The notes: generated by a model not told the origin, from the letters alone. Positions 1-10,800 are shown, counted from the first letter of the stretch. The stretch: DNA of 64,000 nt from Cordylochernes scorpioides (GCA_030710605.1 CP092864.1:145637261-145701260); one strand, 5' to 3'. Made by a program: numbers and translations.

Positions 1-814
1 AGTTGTATATAAATCTCTGAGGATAAGTTGCTTTATTACACTTTTAACGAGTTTAAAAGTACAGTATTTACAATACATATATATACTATGCGTATATATA
101 TTATATTATTATACACTATTATATATAGTAATGTATTTTATAATCTATATTAATAAAATGGAAATTTCATAAGTGGACATCACTAAAAACTTTCGTTACA
201 ATGCATCAATTTCAACCAAATTTTCAACATTTATGTAAAACGAGATGGAGCAGGTTTTGCTTAACATCAAAATATATTTCCTAACATTAACATGCGTAAC
301 TTCGCTGTTATCGATTAAATACAAAAAAAATCAACAGAGTTAATTTTATTTATATATAAATACAAAATTAAATTTCAACAGAGTTAATTTTTTTACATAC
401 TAGCTAATAATCTCAATCTAAAAAAATATTCAAAACAAGCAATTTTAAGATAACACCATATGTAAAACAGTCGGCCAAGAAAACAACAACGATATTACAT
501 CTTTCTCACATATTCACACACAATCTTGATTAATAATTAAAACTAATCTTTAACATTGTTTATTATACTTCAACTTTTATTTCTACATTTGTTTTTAAAT
601 ACCCAATTTTTTTATCATGTTTCTAATTTCGCCTAACAAATATACAAATTTATAGTGACCAACATATGCAAATTTTATCTTTGTTTTTATTTAACTTGAT
701 ATCGTAAGCATAACATCCATTGTAAGCATTTTTCTGTTCACCTTCCGTGGTTTCTCTTTTCTCTGATAGTTTTTAGGTGTAGTATATTTTCTTATTACTA
801 GACTACAAACATTC

Positions 815-854
815 CCTCGAGAAAAACCTGGGCGAAGCCGGGTACATCCGCTAG
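815..854 (+). mobile_element. Helitron 3' terminus
   Basis: A GC-rich hairpin-forming tail (CTGGGCGAAGCCGGGTAC) is followed by CTAG and then T, matching the CTRR-T ending of Helitrons. The same ending closes the elements at 29583 and 63217. The 5' boundary of this copy was not recognised; the AT-rich sequence upstream may belong to it. Confidence 0.6.
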
Positions 855-856
855 TA

Positions 857-1112
857 CACAATATAATGCGGCCCATGATTGTAAAACGACATCGAAAAAT
901 ATCCCGCATGAGTTTCTTTTAAATGAAAAATCGAATTTTATTTTTAAGGAGAAATAACGACTATTTCTAACCTTATAGATGAGATATGAAAGGATGAATT
1001 GTGAAGAGTAATGATAAACGTAAAAATAAAAGTGTCCAGGGATGAGAAACGAACCCACAGTGTTCCGCTTACCGGGCAGATGCCATGTCCACTAGGCTAT
1101 CCTGGACATATT
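857..1112 (-). mobile_element. tRNA-derived SINE, family SINE2
   Basis: Read on the minus strand, 1108 down to about 1035 resembles a tRNA. It has an A-box-like TAGCCTAGTGG, an anticodon-like hairpin, a B-box-like GTGGGTTCG and complementary acceptor ends TGTCCAGG/CCTGGACA. A unique ~170-bp body follows, ending in a GCCGCATTATATTGT motif shared with the copies at 37.4 and 60.3 kb. A second tail fragment lies at 1150-1204. The sequence suggests an internal RNA polymerase III promoter, as is known for tRNA SINEs. The anticodon loop is poor, so this is not a functional tRNA. Confidence 0.7.
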
Positions 1113-1257
1113 TTTCCGTTCGTAAATATTATATGAGGTAATTTAGGATACAATATAATGCGGCATGTGATTGTAAAACGACATTGAAAAATATCCCGCA
1201 TGAATAGTAATGTATATAAACAACTACAATACAGCATAGTTTACTTTTCTAAATAAA

Positions 1258-1301
1258 GTTTACCTGTAGAAGGGTCGTTTAAAACCCGAAAATTTGTAAA
1301 C
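1258..1301 (+). ncRNA. Hammerhead-like fold F2 (variant core)
   Basis: Helix I GTTTAC (1258-1263) pairs perfectly with GTAAAC (1296-1301). Between them lie a box-1-like CTGTAGA, helix II closed by GGGT/ACCC, GAAA (1288-1291), the self-complementary AATT and a T in the cleavage position. Only box 1 departs from the canonical CUGANGA (A6 is U), so activity is doubtful although all helices are retained. AATAAA follows at about 1315. Confidence 0.5.
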
Positions 1302-1346
1302 TCGTTAATAGTGTAATAAAGAAAACCTCAGAGATTTATATTTGAT

Positions 1347-2070
1347 TATTCTAATTGATACAGAGGATGTTAATTCTAATAGAGAAAAAGAACTAATAAT
1401 ATTGTAAAGATTCAAAAGATACCCATCTTTTTCTTTGAACGCCTAATCCTTTATGGATCACAATATATAGAAAGATTAAATTCAACGGATACAAAAAGAG
1501 ATCACAGGGAAAGAAAGTAGAAAATATTTGGAATAGAAAGTATATATATATTTTAATAAATATCTAAGTCCAAATATATTCGCCATAAAACAACCACAGC
1601 TTTGATAGTTTTGATCATTTTTTGAGGAGGCCTATTTTGGCAGGCTTCCGTCTTGGAGGTTCTCCAGAGATCAATGATCTCATGGGACAACGTTTAGAAA
1701 CCATCTCAGTGAATTCAGCTTAATCCATTCCATAATGGTCAAAGAATTCGTTCATTCTTGATGTAAACATAGAAATCCCATTGGGCAGTTCTTAGAGGAT
1801 CTTTAAGGTCTTTTGATATAGAGTATAGACGATACTTCAGTTCCAGAAGCAATAGATAAACAGAGAGGCTCTGATGCTGGTATATAAGATGGCTGAAACA
1901 TTGATGAAACTGAGCAAATGCAGAATAACCTGAAAATGAAAATGCTTCTAACTTTATTAACATCTTATAACACGATATCCCAAATTCAGGGATATATACG
2001 TCATTTATTTACATCATTACAAATTGGCTATATACAAGGAGAAAGGAGAAAAAAGACAAACACACAAAAG
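1347..2070. other. AT-rich, no gene recognised
   Basis: Short open frames on both strands show no family motif. The interval may contain unrecognised old repeats. Nothing functional can be supported. Confidence 0.5.
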
Positions 2071-2074
2071 CAAT

Positions 2075-2175
2075 TCTTCGAATTAAAGATACTTCTGCCA
2101 GTAAATCCTTTCAATTGTCTCAACGTTTCGACAAAAATATTTCGTCCTCGTCAGTAGCGAACAAAAATTAAAACA
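2075..2175 (-). repeat. Foldback repeat family G, copy 2
   Basis: This is a shorter relative of the 23.3-kb element. The words AAAGATACTTC and CAGTAAAT mark the arm, and a hammerhead-like fold sits in the centre on the minus strand. The second arm is missing, so the copy is truncated. Confidence 0.6.
2113..2169 (-). ncRNA. Type I hammerhead motif G2
   Basis: On the minus strand the order is helix I (TTTTTGTTCGCTA), CTGACGA, a 7-bp helix II (GACGAAA/TTTTGTC with one G-U pair, loop TAT), GAAA, self-complementary ACGT with U in the cleavage position, then GAGACAAT as the other helix I strand. The first helix I pair is an A-G mismatch and the outer pairs form. Against copy G1 the helix II differs by changes that keep pairing (A-U to G-U). 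Confidence 0.6.
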
Positions 2176-2287
2176 TTTTGGCAAAGTGATTCTCCCAAAA
2201 TTTCCTTCCATCTTTTTCCCAGTTGAAAATATAGTTGTATATATATCTACAAAATATGAATTTTTACAGTTTTTTTTTTTCAGATTT

Positions 2288-2458
2288 TTATAATGTCTAA
2301 TTTATCACTGATAATGAAAATTTTGGGAAATATTTGGCAACTATCGGCGTGGTGAAGGAACCTGGATGCTTCTGCGGAGGAGAAATTCAAGACTCGAAAC
2401 ATCTACTTCTGGAATGCCCAATTTTTCGAGATTATAGGGAAAGAAAGTCACAATAGTT
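2288..2458 (+). pseudogene. Non-LTR retrotransposon C-terminal relic
   Basis: Translated from about 2288 the frame reads FITDNENFGKYL, then GVVKEPGCFCG, ending KHLLLECPIFRDYRE. The spacing CxC-x8-H-x4-C matches the zinc-knuckle-like C-terminus after the RNase H or RT domain in I/Jockey-type LINE proteins. It contains an in-frame stop and lacks RT and RNase H domains. A homologous piece lies on the minus strand at 4515-4790. Confidence 0.6.
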
Positions 2459-2469
2459 TGCACCAATAA

Positions 2470-4180
2470 ATAGAGAAATATTTATTTATTATTATTCTGT
2501 GTATAACTTGGACTCTTGATGCATACAAAAGTCGCCAATTTTTCAGAACCAGAGAGAGCATTCGCTCTCTACGGTCAACCTTGGGCTCAATACTATTGAA
2601 CCCGTCTCTGCCTCCCCCTGATCTCCGCGGATCACCACCCTGCCCCTCCTCTACATCCCGACTCTCCTGGCCTCACCCGGCGATGATCCCCTGGCCACCC
2701 ATCCCCAGGTCCCTCCAACAGTGCTTTGTATATATTCCGCTTTATGCGTCCATTGGGGCTCAAAAATCATTCATTTTGGTTAGCAGCCCCGTAAATAAAG
2801 ATATTTACAGAACCAGAGAGAAAGAGAGATCTATGACAAGAACTCTATTTTCTTAAGGAAAAGAAAAGCAAAAAAATTTTCTAAACAGATATAGCCACAA
2901 ATTCTGAAAAGAACCATCTCTGCATTGAAAAAAAATAGAGAAACATCAAGTTTTTTAAACGGTTAATTTGTATATGGGAACTGTACTTAAAATTGATCTT
3001 GTCGATGTTGAGAATTAGGGTCATACCTCACAGGGACAACATGGCGACGTAGCCAGCAACGTTTCCAATTAACTATTTTAAAATGAATGGCAGGTATCTC
3101 ACTTGACTACCACTTAGTGACGGGCCCGAATTGGAGGCGTCGCCGCTGTCTCCACGTGTGGAGACTGGCTACTTGGCGGCATCAATATAAATGAGACGTC
3201 AGGGCCGTACCTCACCGCCATGGCGACGTAGCCATCAACTGCGACTGAGGTGGTTCTTGGCTGCAGAATTTGGTGGAGAATCAACACATACCTTAGAGAA
3301 AATGGTAAGATATTCATTAACACCGCTAGTTTAATCAAACGACGTTCTTTTCCCAACATGTGGAGAAGTCAGGATCTTGATGTTATAAGAGACTACAATA
3401 GGCACTTTTTTTTTCTTTCCATAAATTATAATCTCAAGTTTTTAAATGCGGTAGGACGATAGAGACTGTTTCCAAGGAAAGAAATGAGAATCGGTGTCTG
3501 GATCAGGTCAATCTAAAACAAGACGCAAGAACATTGGGATGAATCCAGTAGCTGAGAGAAGTGAGGAAGACAATTTAATCCACCCCGCCATCAGGATACC
3601 GCCCACCAAATTCCTATCTTAATGACCTGAGTAATCGATCCTGTGGACCGCGTTATGTAGGCCAGTAGTGGACAATGGCTATCTTACAAACCATCCCTCT
3701 ATTCCATACATACCTCAAACTGTTAAGTTTCCTGTATAAAATTTCGTAAGTTCAAAGCACATACAAAAAGGTAGTCAACATATCAATTTTACAATTTACC
3801 AGTTAGAATCAACTAAATTTATATCATAGATTGTATAAACACTCAGGGATAAAACTTAAGCTAGCTGCCCTATCCTGAAGTCTAGGGTTCTCAATTTCTA
3901 GGCTTCCTGGATCTCCTGTCTCCACTTTCACTGTTCTCACCTACTGGACTTCCACCCCTGCCAAGACTCCTGCCACTCCCTGCTCCCAGGCACTGTTCCC
4001 TGCCATCTCTACGTTTCCTTCACCCCTGCGAGACATCATTGCTGCCATGTCCTAGGGTCCCTTGCCACTGGAAGTCGCGTCCTTACACGAGGGTTAGAAG
4101 TCCTGGCTCTAAATGGCCAATTAACCCGGAATAGAAAGAAGGACAAAACTTAAGGAAGTTAACAATCTTGGATTTCGCGG
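2470..4180. other. Unassigned, with three GC-richer islands
   Basis: Islands at about 2570-2770, 3010-3290 and 3880-4110 are clearly GC-richer than the surroundings. A short inverted similarity (around CTGCAGAATTTGGTGGAG) links 3255-3285 to about 38140-38160, so part is dispersed repeat. The island at 3190-3205 has a TATA-like AATATAAATG. No coding family is recognised; LTR or LINE 5' fragments are possible. Confidence 0.35.
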
Positions 4181-4189
4181 ATTATCCTT

Positions 4190-4310
4190 TTTTTTAAGAG
4201 AAAGAGACAATTTTGTTTACACTTGATTATCTCTTGTATTTTCAATAAAGGGCATCTTTCTGATTTATTGTCTGAATCCCGATATACATTTTTATATTAT
4301 TTGACATATC
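4190..4310 (+). mobile_element. Partial TA-flanked MITE (76-bp family)
   Basis: The segment has internal MITE words (AGAGACAATTTTG, TTTTCAATAAAG, ATTGTCTGAATCCCG) but lacks both terminal inverted repeats. Compare the complete copy at 18499-18702. Confidence 0.6.
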
Positions 4311-4514
4311 GGACGCGATATCCGAGCTTGGGATACTTGCGCCTAAATATATTTTAGCAACCTATATACAATTCATTTTATATACAATTCATTAACCAGA
4401 CTAAAACCAACATTAAAACTGAAAGGTTGGTTTTCTTAAACAGAAAAGAAAGTCTAAAATGAATTTACAAAAATTATTGAATTTTACATAGGTGTCTTTG
4501 TTATATACAAATTC

Positions 4515-4790
4515 TCACATTTCTTCGATGGAATAAAAATGATTACTTCTGTAGCTGTGAAAGATTAGACATTCTATCAATAAATGTATTGAGTTTTGGT
4601 TTTCTTTTCCACAGAAGCAGCTAGGATCATCTGTTGCCCCGATTTTCGTCAGAAATTCTCCAAAATTACCATGATTTGTGATGAACTGTGAGTTATAAAA
4701 ATTTGGACGAAAATAAAAAGGAATTCCAAATGGGAAAAAATTCCGGAATGTTCCATTAGTGTTCGCTATAGTTTCAGCCATTCTTAAAAT
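4515..4790 (-). pseudogene. Non-LTR retrotransposon C-terminal relic
   Basis: The minus-strand frame reads PFYFRPNFYNSQFITNHG, GNFGEFLTKIG, DDPSCFCGKENQNSIH and LLIEC. The CxC-x8-H-x4-C arrangement is the zinc-knuckle-like C-terminus of a non-LTR retrotransposon polyprotein, close to the copy at 2288-2458. The open frame runs into a MITE end (4797-4842), which supplies its apparent start codon, so that start is not original. Only the terminal ~85 residues of what is normally a >900-residue protein remain. Confidence 0.65.
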
Positions 4791-4796
4791 AGTACA

Positions 4797-4842
4797 AAAT
4801 GCTAAAAGGTACAACTTCCTTAAGTTGTGACAATGAGTGTAT
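4797..4842 (+). mobile_element. MITE end fragment
   Basis: The sequence GCTAAAAGGTACAACTTCC continues into TTAAGTTGTGACAATGAGTG, the right end of the 76-bp-family MITE. It abuts the LINE relic directly. Confidence 0.65.
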
Positions 4843-5128
4843 ATCGAATATTACATTATCACTTAGTAAATTAGGAAAAATAAACTTCAATTTCACAAGA
4901 AGGTTTATTTTGAAACAAAAGCAACTAAACATGGTTTATAAAAATTACCTAAAAGGACACAAGTTTCAGAGTAAACACAGAAAGATATCGTTGAGTGGTT
5001 TTTATTCCTTAGCCTTAAAAAAGAGAGAAAAAAGTTTTATTTTTCAATCAACATAAATTATATAATTTTTCCTTCCAGAAATACATTCGAATATTTAGTT
5101 AAAAAAAACAGTTAGTTATTTTTAATGG

Positions 5129-5275
5129 AAAAATTAATGGGAGGGCCTGACTCATCAGTGATGAAGTCTCCCAGCGGTTTCGGCAGTGGTAAAATAAACT
5201 GGCGAAACCGCTGGGAGAGCTAAACACTGATGAGCCAGGCCCTCCCATTAATATTTCCATTGCAGTAAGGGCAGT
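5129..5275. repeat. Family B palindrome, short copy
   Basis: The two halves are inverted copies. GGGAGGGCCTGACTCATCAG at the left mirrors CTGATGAGCCAGGCCCTCCC at the right, with flanking TCCATT/AATGGA. This is the GC-rich heart of family B, dispersed here in more than a dozen copies. No open frame is conserved between copies. Confidence 0.75.
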
Positions 5276-5279
5276 AGAA

Positions 5280-6180
5280 ATTTTTTAATTTTGAAAAGAA
5301 TTATAAGTGTCTATAATGGTATCGAACTATAGCCTATATTTGTACGAGTATATAATGCACATATTAGCAGTCAAACTATGCCTTTTTAATTTTGAAATAT
5401 ATTTTTTTATGTGTCAAATGGAGACAAAAATATGCACTAAGTAAATTAGATGTAGATGAGTATTCAATAAAATAATATCTTGTATCAAAATTAAGTAAAA
5501 TTAATAAGGTTCAAGTGTCTTTTCTTTCCTGATAAAACACTGGAGGTGACGCTATGAGTTCTTTAATGGTTCTCGAATATAATCCTATGTTTTGGAGTAA
5601 CATCCTTGCCTTCTACTCCTCAACACAGAAACTCCGCCTTTGCCGGTCTCAAGCCCGGATGAAAAAGGAGGAGGGGGAGCATTGAAAGCTCACTAAAAAA
5701 CCTGGGCTCAGCTGGCCATGCTGATAGTATCCTGTAAGGACTCCTAATCCAGGGATACAGGATGAGTAGCGTTTGTACTCCATGTTAGGAGCGGCTGTAC
5801 ATGGTGTCTGTTCCTCATGTCAGAGGCGGCCATTTCTTTTGCAGCTAAGTCGGCCTGCCACTGAGTAGTGCTCCCAGTCTTAATGACAAAGGCAGACACA
5901 TTCTACTCCACCCAGTCATGATGGTTGTCAAACAGACACCATCAAGGGTCACAACTTGATACCCTAATATGTTTGAGTGGAGATAAGAATGAAAAAGAAG
6001 ACTCCTCTACAGTATATATTGAGCTTCCTCTATTACTTTTGTTGAAAACGGATTTTTGACAGGGTCCTTAATTCTTAAAGATGGGGGGGGGATAAAGTTC
6101 ACCTCTTCGAAATAAATTATAGACAAAATTTGAAGAAGTTTTATATTTTAATGTCGCTATTTGTCTATCTTTTAAAGGAG
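5280..6180. other. Unassigned, GC-richer centre
   Basis: About 5530-6010 is GC-richer and includes a stretch around GGTCTCAAGCCCGGATG that resembles 5' parts of non-LTR elements, but I find no RT motif. A run of nine G lies near 6083. No feature can be supported firmly. Confidence 0.3.
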
Positions 6181-6184
6181 ATAG

Positions 6185-7232
6185 AGGCAATTATGTTTAC
6201 ATTTGTTTATCTAGTGTGTCTTCAATAAAGGTCACTGTAATATCTTTCAAAACTATTGTTTGAATTTCGATATACATGTTAAAAAGTAAAACTTCCTTAA
6301 GTTTTGTCCATGAGTGTATCTTTCAGAGTTATTGTCCGAATACCGATATAAATGCTAAAAAGTAAAAATTCCTTAAGTTTTTTCGATAAATGTATATTTC
6401 AGAGTTATTATCTGAATCCCGATATACATGATAAAAGGTACAACTTCTTTAAGTATTATCCATGAGTGTATCTTTCAGAGTTATTGTCTGAATCCAGATA
6501 TACATGATAAAAAGTACAACTTCTTTAAGTATTGTCCATGAGTGTGTCTTTCAGAGTTATTGTCCGAATCCCGATATACATGCTAAAAGGTACAACTTCC
6601 TTAAGTTTTGTCCATGAATGTATCTTTCACAGTTATTGTCTGAATCCCGATATACATGCTAAAAGGTTCAACTTCCTTAAGTTTTGTCCATGAATGTATC
6701 TTTCAGAGTTATTGTCCGAATCCCGATATACCTGCTAAAAGGTACAACTTCCTTAAGTTTTGTCCATGAATGTATCTTTCAGAGTTATTGTCTGAATCCC
6801 GATATACATGCTAAAAGGTACAACTTCCCTAAGTTTTTCCATTAATGTATCTTTCAGAGTTATTGTCCGAATCCCGATATACATGCTAAAAGGTACAACT
6901 TCCTTAAGGTTTGTCCATGGATGTATCTTTCAGAGTTATTGTCTGAATCCCGATATACATGCTAAAAGGTACAACTTCCTTAAGTTTGTCCATGAATGTA
7001 TCTTTCAGAGTTATTGTTTGAATCCTTATATACATGCTAAAAGGTACAACTTCCTTAAGTTTGTCCATGAATGTATCTTTCAGAGTTATTGTCTGAATCC
7101 TGATATACATGCTAAAAGGTACAACTTCCTTAAGTTTGTCCATGAGTGTATCTTTCAGAGTTATTGTCTGAATCCTGATATACATGCTAAAAGGTACAAC
7201 TTCCTTAAGTTTTGTCCATGAGTGTATGTAAA
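6185..7232. repeat. 76-bp satellite derived from a MITE end
   Basis: About thirteen head-to-tail units of ~76 bp run through the interval. Each contains TTTCAGAGTTATTGTC, TGAATCCCGATATACATGC, TAAAAGGTACAACTTCC and TTAAGTTTTGTCCATGAG. The first unit is preceded by the internal MITE part (AGAGGCAATT, TTTTCAATAAAGG) at 6185-6240. The array therefore reads as one MITE whose right ~76 bp was amplified. Central units are nearly identical and outer units more diverged. Long open frames on both strands (6808-7221 plus, 6904-7185 minus) are by-products of the period and not genes. Confidence 0.9.
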
Positions 7233-7239
7233 TATAGAT

Positions 7240-8150
7240 GACTATAAGAGATACATAGGATTTCGTTATCTGGGTTTCACATCAATCCTATCTGAGCGCC
7301 ATGCATGATTCCAGGCCGTTACTGTGTACCACATACCAAACAGCGAGCCCATGTATATAGAAAGAGATCCCCGGATGGAATAAAGTTCGATTATGTGATT
7401 AGAGCAGTCGCCTGCTACAATTATCGCGGTGGAATGTCGGTTGATACATTAATGGCGACAACGGCCATGTTCGGTCATCCCCATCGGAGTACATATTGCC
7501 ATTAGCATCTCTCAGGAGAATATACATATGTATAAGATAGAATTATAAATCACTATTGCTTTTAAAGGACGAATTTATGCAAATAGTATACTAAATATGT
7601 AAATAAATTAAGAAGAATTGATTGAAAGGAGGAGCATGTTTGAACATCGTGTCTAACAGGCGGAGTTGGCAAAAGGTATTGATGAAAGGATGGATAGAAA
7701 ACGACCAGGATTATGGAGAAACAAATTCTTGGACTATTTCGGTAGAGAACCTTACTGTAAAGGCAGCTGGCATGCCTACAGGATGATATTCTTGTATATT
7801 AAATTATCAGTGAGCACATAACTGATGGTACTCTGTGGAGTTGTTATATTGTAATATATATTCACATGTAAACTTATGTCGGTGGTTAGCAAAAAAGAAA
7901 TAAAGACTTTTCTTTTAAAAACTTCCAGATACTTCTGGCTGATAATGTCAACGAACAAACACGAGAACGTTACACTTACGTTAGCATTCAAGGACAATTC
8001 ATAGAAAGGAAATTCTTAGAAGTCAGGAATACTGACAGTCACCAACTTATGGTTTGGAGAGAAATAAATAGAGGGTAACACAATTTTATACTATTATATA
8101 ATAGTATGGTGTATACTATTGTGAAATCTTTGGTTTTTTTTTAAGTTTCT
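7240..8150. other. No recognised feature
   Basis: Single-copy-looking AT-rich DNA with no repeat family, tRNA or coding motif recognised. A short GC-richer patch lies at 7285-7500. Confidence 0.4.
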
Positions 8151-8159
8151 TGTACAACT

Positions 8160-8210
8160 TTTTATTTTCAAGCTTTCGGACTTGTCAGTCCTTCAACAGG
8201 ATTATCACGT
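8160..8210 (-). ncRNA. Hammerhead-like fold F1 (variant core)
   Basis: The minus strand reads CTGTTGA, helix II GGAC-TGACAA-GTCC, GAAA, the palindrome AGCT with T in the cleavage position, then GAAAATAAAAAG. The box-1 variant CTGTTGA lacks the conserved A6. Two base pairs of helix I are seen. Confidence 0.4.
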
Positions 8211-8342
8211 TAAAAACTTAATAATAAATACAATTTTTATATACACATTATTATATACATATTTTTAATACTTATTATAAATTGAGAGAAAAATATATTA
8301 CATTATTTCTGTTTTAAAAAACAAAATTTTTGTATTGTGTAT

Positions 8343-8460
8343 AAAAGAAACACTCGTGATTTTGAATCCTTTATATATATATATATAGATGGCGCGTTAT
8401 TGCTTTATGTTAATTTATGCCTTACTGGCCTTGTCTTTATTGTTTGCGGAAGAGAATTGC
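8343..8460 (-). repeat. Family B end fragment
   Basis: The interval contains ATGGCGCGTTATTGCTTT and GGCCTTGTC, then the GCGGAAGAG word of family B ends (compare 26340-26404 in inverse orientation). The central GC-rich part is deleted. It abuts the 42-bp array. Confidence 0.6.
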
Positions 8461-8461
8461 T

Positions 8462-8910
8462 CGATGTGACATGTACCGACCAAACAGTAGCAGGTTAAAA
8501 CCACAAAGTGACATGTAACGACCAAGAAATGACACATAAGAGCCAAAAGGGGAAATATGCCGACTATAAATGACACAGAAGAGCCACAAAGGGACATGTA
8601 CCGACCACAAAATGGCACTTAAGAGCCACAAAATGACATATACCGACCACAAAATGCAACGTAAGAGCCACAAATGGACATGTTACGACCACAAAATGAC
8701 ACGTAAGAGCCACAAAGGGACATGTACCGACCACAAAATGACACGTAAGAGCCACAAAGGGACATGTACCGACCACAAAATGACACGTAAGAGCCACAAA
8801 GGGACATGTACCGACCACAAAATGACACGTAAGAGCCACAAAGGGACATGTACCGACCACACAATGACATGTACCGACCACACAATGATATGTACCGACC
8901 ACAACATGTG
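8462..8910. repeat. 42-bp satellite built of two 21-bp halves
   Basis: Units alternate CATGTACCGACCACAAAATG-A and CACGTAAGAGCCACAAAGGG-A, giving a 42-bp period, nearly perfect from about 8690 to 8860. Because 42 and 21 are multiples of three, several frames on both strands stay open, giving 14-residue repeats such as MTRKSHKGTCTDHK. There is no signal peptide or flanking gene structure, so I treat the frames as incidental. Confidence 0.85.
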
Positions 8911-8959
8911 CTATGTAAAGACTCACAGTAAACATGACATCGATCCCAGTGCAAAGTGA

Positions 8960-9885
8960 ATAAATGTCAAGGAGGAGGAGGACACTGGGAACTTCTCCAA
9001 GACCGAGCTGGCAGAGATCCAGCTCGATATTAAAACTCCGTCATAACTTCCCGTCCTGGCCCGGAACGATCAACCTGAGCCTAGAGAACGGAGGATACAT
9101 TAGCGAGAAGGCACATTTAGTTAAGTCAGAATGATTTGCTAAATTGACTGGCGAAACACAAAAAGTTATATCTGATAGGTTATTGAGGAAAAACTTTCTA
9201 CCCATGGTCGAAGTTATAGATTGAGTCCAAGTTGGACTATTGGTTTTCAAACTTAAGCTGGCTTCCGCCCACTGTGGAAGAAAAACATTTTATAATGCTC
9301 ATTCCTTCCTTTTAGAAGGGTTTTCACCTTTCAATTGACAAAAATAATATTGTCATAGGAGAACAGAGTTTCCTGGTATTCCCTCTTAACTTGGCTGGTA
9401 GGATCGGTCGGGACAACAGCGGCGCCACGTGGAACGTGCTGGCTCGTGCCACGTGAAGAACAGTTTACGTCTCTCGCTCTAAGTCTTGAGTCGACTCGGC
9501 GTATGTATATCATAACCCTTATTTTATATTTAAAATCTTTCACATAATTAATTGAATAAATATTTAAAGTAATTAATAAGCCTATTTAATTATTTTTTTT
9601 TATCACGACAATAGAGTAAGAAAAATAATTATTTGTCCAAAAACCGAATATTAACGAACATAATTAACTTTTAATAATTTTTATCTAAAAAGAAAGAGTG
9701 AATAGAAACTGGACGCGCGAACTTTCAAAAGCCAAAATGTTCTAGCTCACACACTTAATCACAGAAAAAGTAGAGCGTTTGAAGTTAAAGTTATTTCATT
9801 GGGACGTACATGAAGATTAGCTACGGATATATTGTAAAATCCAATCTGTCTTAACGCCGTCCCTTCTCTATATTTGTCTTAGCTC
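8960..9885. other. No recognised feature
   Basis: Mixed sequence. CACGTGG/CCACGTG words cluster at 9425-9460 and the rest is AT-rich. No coding, RNA or repeat family is recognised. Confidence 0.35.
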
Positions 9886-9889
9886 ACTA

Positions 9890-10068
9890 GTGAAACACCC
9901 AACTCACTCCGGACCATATATACCCGGCCATCCTTGCAGTCCTCTATATGGCAGACATCAATCCAGAAGAGGTCATCTATACGGACAAGGCACCTCGGTT
10001 GGCCGGTATTGTGATCAGGGTGCATGGACCGATCTGATCTGCATCATGGACAAGACAACATCACAATA
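9890..10068 (+). pseudogene. Retroelement coding relic, copy 1
   Basis: One frame reads TQLTPDHIYPAILAVLYM, ADINPEEVIYTDKAPR and LAGIVIRVHGPI, then stops. A second copy at 49853-50035 keeps nearly the same peptide, indicating former coding function. The LTPDHIYPAILA part resembles the C-terminal Cys/His tail of non-LTR retrotransposon proteins. The segment ends in ATGGACAAGACA, the same 3' tail as several other retroposed pieces in the window. Confidence 0.45.
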
Positions 10069-10069
10069 G

Positions 10070-10800
10070 TGACTATGATGCTTCAGCATCTTCACTATGG
10101 TAATGATAACGGCTACTTTAGGAATCCAACTCTAAATTATATTTTCGCTGAGAAAAATAAAGCAAAGGAAAATTTGGGGATAATTAATTTATTATAAAGG
10201 TAGGTATTTACCTTTTAGTTCTCCAATAAAATTATATACAAGAGGTATTTATAGGGAGAACAACTTATTCCAAGGTAAAATAATAACAAGAGTGGTCAGC
10301 CACCGTCCCGTTTTCCTTATTTTCCGATAAGATTCCGAGAACCCCTCACACCTGTCCCCCCGGAGTCCAGTGATGATTGACAGGTGTCACATGGAGCTTC
10401 TTGTGGCCGGGGTTGTAGAGCTACTTGGTAATATATAGTAGAAGAATTTGTAGATATTACAATTTCTGAAAATAATTAGTAACAATGTGTTTATTAAGAA
10501 TGTTAAACTACAATGTATGGTGATTATAAGTCAGGGGAACAACGTTTACTAATAGTTATAAAAATCGGTGATATCATTAGCGGAGAGATACCTAAGGCTT
10601 ATATTATTTGAAGATCCCAAGTACAGAATTAGAAAAGATATGTGAAAGTAAAGCATATTACAATATATAAAGAAAAGCCCAGAAATGAACATATGTGTTA
10701 GATTGAATAAATATGTTGTTCATTTCTTCGGTCGTTAAAGAAAAGAAAACATAATATATGAAAATATACTTGGAGCAAAAACGGTAAATATATAAAATAT
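10070..10800. other. No recognised feature
   Basis: AT-rich sequence with a GC-richer stretch at 10300-10420. No coding or repeat family is recognised. Confidence 0.35.

Larger units (their letters stand above)
1..1346. repeat. Foldback repeat F2 with internal insertions
   Basis: Positions about 6-58 and 1288-1346 are imperfect inverted copies of each other (shared words AAATCTCTGAGG, TTTATTACAC, TAACGAGTTT). They form the arms of a ~1.3 kb foldback. The interior holds a Helitron 3' end (to 854) and a tRNA-derived SINE on the minus strand (857-1112), so it has been filled by later insertions. The right arm carries a hammerhead-like fold (1258-1301); the left arm is cut off before it. No protein-coding content is supported. 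Confidence 0.6.

Noticed and set aside
5140-5265. Family B core as a cis hammerhead ribozyme
   Set aside because: GAAA precedes CTGATGA by ~18 bases, too short for helices III and I of a type II permutation; kept only as an unexplained conserved core.
6808-7221. 137-residue plus-strand frame
   Set aside because: It consists of 76-bp satellite units with single-base indels that keep the frame by chance; the peptide repeats the MITE end.
8564-8959. Several overlapping 110-130-residue frames on both strands
   Set aside because: They arise from the 42-bp satellite and remain open in several frames at once, so they are not evidence of a gene.
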